Assembly: GCA_902796505.1 (NCBI GenBank)
Contig: CADBPA010000066.1
Coordinates: 1 to 18,181, forward strand
Reading direction: 5' to 3'
From: an uncultured Ruminococcus sp.
GTDB lineage: Bacteria > Bacillota > Clostridia > Oscillospirales > CAG-272
DNA: 18,181 bases
The notes under the pieces: model-generated
Database searches by the model: none
Told to the model about the DNA's origin: nothing
Seen by the model: only the letters and a program-made list of their open reading frames with translations
In this document: one piece after another, positions 13,846-18,181 of the stretch
How the letters are laid out: each line of letters starts with the position of its first letter
How positions within the stretch are numbered: the first letter of the stretch is position 1
Made by a program: the position numbers and the translations under genes

Positions 13846-14214
13846 ATGGCTCGTATAGCTGGTGTTGATATTCCCAACAACAAGCGCGTTGAGATCGCGC
13901 TCACCTATATCTACGGCATCGGTCTTACCTCTTCCAAGAAGATCCTTGAGAAGACCGGGATCAATCCCGACACCCGTGCCAAGGACCTGACCGAAAACGA
14001 GATCGCGGCGCTCCGTGATGAGATCGAAGCAAACTACCACGTTGAAGGTGACCTTCGCCGTGAAGTTGCCATGAACATCAAGAGCCTGGTCGAGATCAAC
14101 TGCTATCGCGGCATCCGCCACAGAAAAGGCCTTCCCGTCAGAGGGCAGAGAACCAAGACGAATGCCAGAACCAGAAAAGGTCCCGCAAAGACCATTGCGA
14201 ATAAGAAGAAATAA
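13846..14214 (+). CDS. rpsM: 30S ribosomal protein S13 (uS13)
   Basis: The 122-residue product has MARIAGVDIPNNKRVEIALTY, the helix-hairpin-helix segment YGIGLTSSKKIL, and the basic tail RGQRTKTNARTRKGPAKTIANKKK. S13 bridges to the large subunit and contacts tRNA at the P site. AAAAGGAG is about 11 nt before the ATG. An 8-nt direct repeat (GACAATAT at 13815-13822 and 13834-13841) flanks the binding site and is probably coincidental. Confidence 0.97.
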   Translation: MARIAGVDIPNNKRVEIALTYIYGIGLTSSKKILEKTGINPDTRAKDLTENEIAALRDEIEANYHVEGDLRREVAMNIKSLVEINCYRGIRHRKGLPVRGQRTKTNARTRKGPAKTIANKKK

Positions 14215-14226
14215 GGAGTAACCGAA

Positions 14227-14619
14227 ATGGCACAAGCAAAAAAGGTTGTTAAAAAACGCCGCGAACGCAAGGTCGTTGAAAAAGGTGTTGCACACATCCG
14301 CTCCACTTTCAACAACACGATCGTTACCATCACCGATATGCAGGGCAATGCCGTCGCATGGGGAACCGCAGGCGAAATGGGCTTCAAAGGCTCGAAGAAA
14401 TCGACTCCTTATGCAGCGCAGACCGCCGCGGAGCACGCCGGCAAGGTCGCTGTTGATATGGGCATGAAGACCGTGGAAGTCCTCGTCAGAGGTCCCGGAT
14501 CGGGCAGAGAGTCAGCCATCCGCGCTCTTGCTACCGCAGGTCTTGAAATTACGATGATCAAGGACGTTACGCCGATCCCGCACAACGGCTGCCGTCCCCC
14601 CAAACGCAGACGCGTTTAA
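14227..14619 (+). CDS. rpsK: 30S ribosomal protein S11 (uS11)
   Basis: The 130-residue product matches S11, with VAHIRSTFNNTIVTITDMQG, GFKGSKKSTPYAAQ, VRGPGSGRESAIRALATAGL, and the invariant ending IPHNGCRPPKRRRV. S11 lies on the 30S platform near the E site and mRNA exit. The start follows AAGGAG. Length and order are standard. Confidence 0.97.
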   Translation: MAQAKKVVKKRRERKVVEKGVAHIRSTFNNTIVTITDMQGNAVAWGTAGEMGFKGSKKSTPYAAQTAAEHAGKVAVDMGMKTVEVLVRGPGSGRESAIRALATAGLEITMIKDVTPIPHNGCRPPKRRRV

Positions 14620-14637
14620 TCATGGAGGTATAAGAAA

Positions 14638-15264
14638 ATGGCAAGATACACAGGTCCTAACTGCAAACAGTGCCGCCGCGAAGGCTGCAAACTCTATCTG
14701 AAGGGTGAGCGCTGCACCAACGGCAAGTGCGCATTTGATCGCAGAGCGACCGCTCCCGGACCTCACGGCACGGCTCGCAAAAAGGTCAGCGATTACGCAA
14801 AACACTTCCGCGAAAAGCAGAAGGCAAGACGCTACTACGGCATTCTCGAAAAGCAGTTCAAGCACTACTATGAGCTCGCTGAGAAGGCTCAGGGCGTTAC
14901 CGGTACCAACCTTCTGATCTTCCTCGAACGCCGCCTCGACAATACCGTTTACAGAATGGGTCTCGCCGCTTCGAGAAAGGAAGCCCGCCAGCTCGTTCTT
15001 CACGGGCATTTCACCCTGAACGGCAAGAAGGTCACGATCCCCTCGCTTCTCGTGAAGGCCGGCGACGTGATCGCGGTGAAGGAATCCAGCAAGGAAAACG
15101 ACAAGTTCAAGGCGCTTCTCGAAGGCTTTGAAAGCGTAAATCTTCCGAAGTGGCTCGAAAAAGACGTTCAGAACGCCGCCTGCAAAGTGGTCGCTCTTCC
15201 CGCAAGAGACGACGTTGACTTTGAGATCAACGAGCAGCTGATCGTCGAGCTCTATTCGAAGTAA
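14638..15264 (+). CDS. rpsD: 30S ribosomal protein S4 (uS4), zinc type
   Basis: The 208-residue product has the zinc-binding N-terminus, Cys9, Cys12, Cys26 and Cys31, a further Cys17, and the S4 RNA-binding domain (LDNTVYRMGLAASRKEARQLVLHGHFTLNGKKV) in the second half. S4 is a primary 16S-binding assembly protein and the repressor of the alpha operon in E. coli. Its location between rpsK and rpoA is typical of Clostridia and many other bacteria; in B. subtilis rpsD is a separate unit. Confidence 0.97.
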   Translation: MARYTGPNCKQCRREGCKLYLKGERCTNGKCAFDRRATAPGPHGTARKKVSDYAKHFREKQKARRYYGILEKQFKHYYELAEKAQGVTGTNLLIFLERRLDNTVYRMGLAASRKEARQLVLHGHFTLNGKKVTIPSLLVKAGDVIAVKESSKENDKFKALLEGFESVNLPKWLEKDVQNAACKVVALPARDDVDFEINEQLIVELYSK

Positions 15265-15342
15265 TCTTCTGTATCCGCGATCCCCACGGATCGTTATGCA
15301 GATTGCGTATTTGATGAAAATCTGAACAGGAGGTAACTACAG
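15265..15342 (+). promoter_or_regulatory. Two small stem-loops before rpoA
   Basis: GATCC/GGATC (15279-15283/15288-15292) has a 4-nt loop, and CAGATT/AATCTG (15299-15304/15319-15324) has a 14-nt loop that ends 4 nt before the rpoA AGGAGG. There is no U-tract and no convincing promoter. They may be a weak modulatory structure or chance. Confidence 0.3.
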
Positions 15343-16320
15343 ATGATGAACGCAATAGAGAAGTTCAATATCACCGTCGCTGACGTCTCGGAAGGCGGAG
15401 CGAACGGTACCTTCGTTGCCGAACCCCTTGTCCGCGGATACGGTATCACGCTTGGAAACGCGCTTCGCAGGATCCTGCTTTCCACGCTTCCCGGATACGC
15501 GGCAACGTCGATCCGCATCGACGGTGTTCTCCACGAGATCTCCGCTTGCAACGGCGTGAAGGAAGACGTTCCCGAAATCGTTCTGAACGTGAAGGGAATC
15601 GTCGCCAAGCTCGAATGCGAAGGCCCCAAGACCGTTGTCATCGACGTGACCGGTCCCTGTGATGTTACCGCGGGCGATATTATCCCGGACGCCGAAGTCC
15701 GCATCCTCAATCCGGAGCAGCACATCTGCACGGTAGCGGAGGGCGCTCGCTTCTACATGGAGATCAACTTTGACGAAGGCCGCGGCTACGTTCCGTCCGA
15801 CGTCAACAAGCAGAACTATCTGACCTCGGTCGGTCCCGGTTTCGGCGCTCCGATCGGTCTGATCTTCGTGGATTCGATCTTTACCCCCGTGTACAAGGTC
15901 GAGTACAACGTAGAGAACACGCGCGTCGGCAACATTACCGATTACGATAAACTCACCATGAAAATCAAAACCAACGGCACGATCGAAGCCAAAGAGGCGC
16001 TTTCGCTTGCCGCCAAGGTTCTCAATGAGCACCTCAAGCTCTTCATCGATATGTCCGATCGGGCGAAAGATACCGAGATCATGGTCGAAAGAGCCGAAGT
16101 GAAGAAGGAAAAAGTCCTCGAGATGACCATTGAGGAGCTTGACCTGTCGGTCCGCAGCTTCAATTGCCTGAAGCGCGCCGGAATCGACACCGTAGAGGAT
16201 CTGATCAACCGTTCGGAAGAAGATATGATCAAGGTGAGAAACCTCGGGCGCAAGTCGCTTGAGGAAGTCATCCAGAAACTCGCTTCTTTGGGCCTTGCCC
16301 TGAAGAAGGAAGAAGAATAA
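15343..16320 (+). CDS. rpoA: DNA-directed RNA polymerase subunit alpha
   Basis: The 325-residue product has the alpha N-terminal dimerisation domain (PLVRGYGITLGNALRRILLSTLPGYAA early on) and, after a linker, the C-terminal helix-hairpin-helix domain from about residue 255 (IEELDLSVRSFNCLKRAGIDTVEDLI, RNLGRKSLEEVIQKL). That domain binds UP elements and activators. AGGAGG is 9 nt before the first of two tandem ATGs. Domain order and length are standard. Confidence 0.97.
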   Translation: MMNAIEKFNITVADVSEGGANGTFVAEPLVRGYGITLGNALRRILLSTLPGYAATSIRIDGVLHEISACNGVKEDVPEIVLNVKGIVAKLECEGPKTVVIDVTGPCDVTAGDIIPDAEVRILNPEQHICTVAEGARFYMEINFDEGRGYVPSDVNKQNYLTSVGPGFGAPIGLIFVDSIFTPVYKVEYNVENTRVGNITDYDKLTMKIKTNGTIEAKEALSLAAKVLNEHLKLFIDMSDRAKDTEIMVERAEVKKEKVLEMTIEELDLSVRSFNCLKRAGIDTVEDLINRSEEDMIKVRNLGRKSLEEVIQKLASLGLALKKEEE

Positions 16321-16341
16321 GTTACAGGAGGAATCCAAGAG

Positions 16342-16716
16342 ATGAGAAAGCTTGGCAGAACATCTGCACAGCGCAAAGCTATGCTCAGAGGCATGGTAAC
16401 GCTTCTCCTTGAATGTGGTAAGATCGAAACCACCTATACAAGGGCACAGGAAGTTGCCGCAAAGGCTGAGGAAATGATCACGCTCGGCAAAAAAGGCACA
16501 CTTGCCGCTTATCGTACCGCTCTCGCTTATATCACGAAAGAGGATGTTGCGAAGAAGGTTTTCAGCACCATCGCTCCTTCCTATGCGAACGTAAACGGCG
16601 GTTACACGCAGGTTTATAAGATGGGCCCCCGTCGCGGTGACGGCGCCGAAATGGCTGTCGTCCGCCTGACTCCCGTCGCAGCGGCGACCGAGGAAAAAGA
16701 GGCCGAGAAGAAATAA
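16342..16716 (+). CDS. rplQ: 50S ribosomal protein L17 (bL17)
   Basis: The 124-residue product has the L17 start RKLGRTSAQRKAMLRGMVTLLL, TTYTRAQEVAAKAEEMITLGKKG, and the ending GYTQVYKMGPRRGDGAEMAVV followed by a short acidic/basic tail. L17 is a late 50S protein near the tunnel exit. It is the last gene of the superoperon; a terminator follows. Genes often found next in Firmicutes (ecfA, truA, rplM) are not here. Confidence 0.97.
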   Translation: MRKLGRTSAQRKAMLRGMVTLLLECGKIETTYTRAQEVAAKAEEMITLGKKGTLAAYRTALAYITKEDVAKKVFSTIAPSYANVNGGYTQVYKMGPRRGDGAEMAVVRLTPVAAATEEKEAEKK

Positions 16717-16776
16717 TTCGGGCATCCGAATGATTCTGAAAGAAAAAAGGTTCGGAAGAAATTCCGAGCCTTTTTT
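16716..16776 (+). terminator. Intrinsic terminator of the superoperon, preceded by a small hairpin
   Basis: AAAAAAGG-T-TCGGAA (16743-16757), a GAAA loop and TTCCGA-G-CCTTTTTT (16762-16776) form a long stem with one G-U pair and a run of six U. The A-run on the 5' side makes it potentially bidirectional. A 6-bp hairpin ATTCGG/CCGAAT (16716-16721/16726-16731) sits on the rplQ stop codon just upstream. Confidence 0.9.
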
Positions 16777-16777
16777 C

Positions 16778-16938
16778 AAAACTGCCCCGGGCAGAGAAAA
16801 GCCGAAGATCGGCAGGATCCCCGAAAACCCAAAACTGCCCCTGGGCAGAGAAAAGCCGAGGATCGGCAGGATCCCCAAAAACCCAAAACTGCCCCTGGGC
16901 AGAGAAAAGCCGAGGATCAGCAAGATCCCCGAAAACCG
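16778..16938 (+). repeat. Three tandem copies of a 54-nt unit
   Basis: Copies are at 16778-16830 (53 nt, one base shorter), 16831-16884 and 16885-16938, with few mismatches between 1 and 2 and a few more in 3. Each unit carries an inverted repeat CTGCC/GGCAG, a second GCCGA/TCGGC (broken by one mismatch in copy 3), and in the first two copies a GGATCC palindrome. The unit can also be read as an 18-residue peptide, but no ribosome-binding site precedes that frame and it would cross the terminator. Confidence 0.8.
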
Positions 16939-16973
16939 AACCCCGGAAAACCTGCCCCGCTCCCTGCAAGGCG

Positions 16974-17015
16974 AAAATCGAAAAAGAACACAAGAAAATC
17001 GAAAAAGAACACAAA
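16974..17015 (+). repeat. Two tandem copies of a 21-nt A-rich unit
   Basis: The unit AAAATCGAAAAAGAACACAA plus one base occurs at 16974-16994 and 16995-17015, with one difference at the last position. It lies just after the 54-nt repeats. No function is suggested by the sequence. Confidence 0.7.
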
Positions 17016-17024
17016 AAACTAAGG

Positions 17025-17050
17025 GCGGTCGACCGCAGGCGGTTTTCCGC
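17025..17050 (+). repeat. Adjacent GC-rich palindromes
   Basis: A perfect 12-nt palindrome GCGGTCGACCGC (17025-17036) is followed by GCGG-TTTT-CCGC (17039-17050). Read on the minus strand, the first is followed by CCTTAGTTTTTT, so it could stop leftward transcription, though no minus-strand gene is nearby. Confidence 0.45.
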
Positions 17051-17072
17051 TCCCCGTAAAAAAGAGACCGAT

Positions 17073-17092
17073 ATGCAAAGAAAACTTTGCAT
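17073..17092 (-). repeat. Copy B of the dispersed ATGCAAAG palindrome
   Basis: ATGCAAAG-AAAA-CTTTGCAT forms an 8-bp stem identical to that at 9952-9971. On the minus strand the similarity extends to AAAA before the stem, ATC right after it and a T-run (at 17060-17065) a few bases further on, as in copy A. The element is 36 nt upstream of the lipoprotein start. Confidence 0.6.
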
Positions 17093-17127
17093 TTTACATA
17101 CAATTTCCCGAATAAGGAGACCGTGAT

Positions 17128-18181
17128 ATGAACAAAACGATTGCCGTTTTCTTGCTGATCGCGCTGTTGATTTCCCTCATTTCCCTTACAGCCTGCCGAC
17201 AGGATGAGCAAGACCGGCCCGATCCCCCGTCGGAAACTTCGGCGACGGATGAGCCGGAGCAGATCGCACCGGACTTTTCCTTCTCGCTCGATCTTTCGCT
17301 CGGCGCGGGGACGGAGACCTTTTACTATGCCGACGGCTGGTTTACCCGACCGGCGGAGAAGTATTCTCCCTCGCTTGCCACCCTTTCGTTCGGCCTTGCC
17401 GCCGCGGCGTTCGGGAATACGATCGGAGGCGACCGCAAAGCGTCCGACTATCCGCTCGCCCGTTTCTTTTCCGAGACCGGCTTTGAAGGATACGCTCCGA
17501 GCAGAGAGTTTCATTCCGAGCCGGAGGAATACGGCATCGCCTTCGGAATGGCGCACAAGAAGATCGGCGACGCCACGCTGATCGCCCTCGCCTTCCGCGG
17601 CGAAAATTACGGAAAAGAGTGGGTGTCGAATTTTCATATCGGCACCGAGGGGGATCACTACGGCTTTTCGCTCGCCGCCGATCAGGCGGAGGAGGAGATC
17701 GCGCAGTATCTCGAACGCGAGGGCGTTACCGGAAAACTCTCCTTCTGGGTGACCGGCTATTCCCGCGCCGCCGCCGTCGCCAATCTCACCGCCGCGCGCC
17801 TGATCGACAGCGCCTATGCGCCCGAGGGCGTGTACGCCTACTGCTTCGAGCCGCCCGCCGCCACCGTCGATCCGAACTGCGGCGCGGAACGCTACGCCTC
17901 GATCTTCAGCCTCCTCGATCCGAACGATCTCGTCACCCGCGTGCCGCCCTCGACCTTCGGCTTTTCGCTCTACGGCACCCGTCTCTATTACCCCTCCGCG
18001 ATGGTCGATCCCGACTGCGCGCCGGAGGCGGTGACGGTGGAAAAACTGAATCTCGCCGCGGCGTCCGTTACCCCGACCTCGTCTTATCGGAATTACAATT
18101 CCGAGGTGCTTCTCGACGACGGAATGCTCTTCCTCTCGCAGGTCTGCTTCGGCGACCGCGCGGGCTATGAGGAATTCGCGC
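17128..18181 (+). CDS. Lipoprotein with alpha/beta-hydrolase (class-3-lipase-like) domain, partial at right edge
   Basis: The first 351 residues are in the window with no stop. A basic-hydrophobic signal peptide ends in the lipobox LTAC with Cys23 as lipid anchor, so the protein should sit on the outer face of the membrane. A Pro/Glu/Asp linker (about 24-50) follows. The hydrolase core shows LIALAFRGENYGKEWVSNFHIG (about 151-172), then HYGF, and a nucleophile elbow VTGYSRAAAVANL with Ser212. The usual elbow GHSRG reads GYSRA here. A later LLDPNDLVTRVPP (about 262-274) is a plausible site of the acid residue. AAGGAG precedes the ATG by 8 nt. Substrate is unknown; lipase, esterase or peptidase-like activity are all possible. 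Confidence 0.75.
   Translation, partial: MNKTIAVFLLIALLISLISLTACRQDEQDRPDPPSETSATDEPEQIAPDFSFSLDLSLGAGTETFYYADGWFTRPAEKYSPSLATLSFGLAAAAFGNTIGGDRKASDYPLARFFSETGFEGYAPSREFHSEPEEYGIAFGMAHKKIGDATLIALAFRGENYGKEWVSNFHIGTEGDHYGFSLAADQAEEEIAQYLEREGVTGKLSFWVTGYSRAAAVANLTAARLIDSAYAPEGVYAYCFEPPAATVDPNCGAERYASIFSLLDPNDLVTRVPPSTFGFSLYGTRLYYPSAMVDPDCAPEAVTVEKLNLAAASVTPTSSYRNYNSEVLLDDGMLFLSQVCFGDRAGYEEFA

Noticed and set aside
16730..17059. Plus-strand frame of 109 codons through the terminator and tandem repeats
   Set aside because: No ribosome-binding site, it would have to be transcribed through a strong terminator, and it is explained by the 54-nt and 21-nt periods being multiples of three.
15337..17658. 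Minus-strand open frame of 773 codons across rpoA, rplQ and the repeats
   Set aside because: It is antisense to clear rpoA and rplQ genes and reads low-complexity peptide from the tandem repeats. It is an effect of codon usage leaving few antisense stops.

Overview
The window is dominated by one long plus-strand ribosomal-protein superoperon (S10-spc-alpha), rpsJ to rplQ, about 1.68-16.72 kb. It encodes 26 ribosomal proteins together with SecY, adenylate kinase, IF-1 and the RNA polymerase alpha subunit. The gene content points to a bacterium of class Clostridia (Firmicutes/Bacillota). S14 is the zinc type. Zinc-type rpsD lies between rpsK and rpoA, unlike Bacillus, where it is elsewhere. L18, L5 and IF-1 look like clostridial or bacillar proteins, and nearly every gene has a strong AGGAGG ribosome-binding site. 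Base composition is moderately GC-rich by eye. I cannot name a genus.

Region 1 (1-1142, minus strand): the first 50 codons of DNA polymerase I (polA) run off the left edge. They overlap by 4 nt the end of a gene for an uncharacterised protein with about eight membrane segments. Region 2 (1143-1675): a divergent intergenic region with a near-consensus sigma-A promoter (TTGCAA-17-TATAAT) and a leader of about 270 nt. The leader folds into several nested helices, the last of which pairs with half of the rpsJ Shine-Dalgarno sequence. Region 3 (1676-16716): the superoperon, in the order rpsJ rplC rplD rplW rplB rpsS rplV rpsC rplP rpmC rpsQ rplN rplX rplE rpsN rpsH rplF rplR rpsE rpmD rplO secY adk infA rpmJ rpsM rpsK rpsD rpoA rplQ. 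The methionine aminopeptidase gene map, usually between adk and infA, is absent. A 160-nt GC-rich spacer sits there instead. Four other gaps (rpsJ-rplC, rpsN-rpsH, rplR-rpsE, rpsD-rpoA) hold clear hairpins. Region 4 (16717-17127): a strong intrinsic terminator, three tandem copies of a 54-nt unit, two copies of a 21-nt unit, and a short palindrome that also occurs inside the superoperon. Region 5 (17128-18181): the start of a lipoprotein gene with an alpha/beta-hydrolase (class-3-lipase-like) domain, cut by the right edge.

The superoperon genes act together in ribosome assembly, translation initiation, transcription and protein export. I found no phage, CRISPR, transposon or defence system. 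The points worth following up are RNA structures and repeats in the gaps, a long insertion in SecY, an arginine-rich tail on S3, and the missing map gene.
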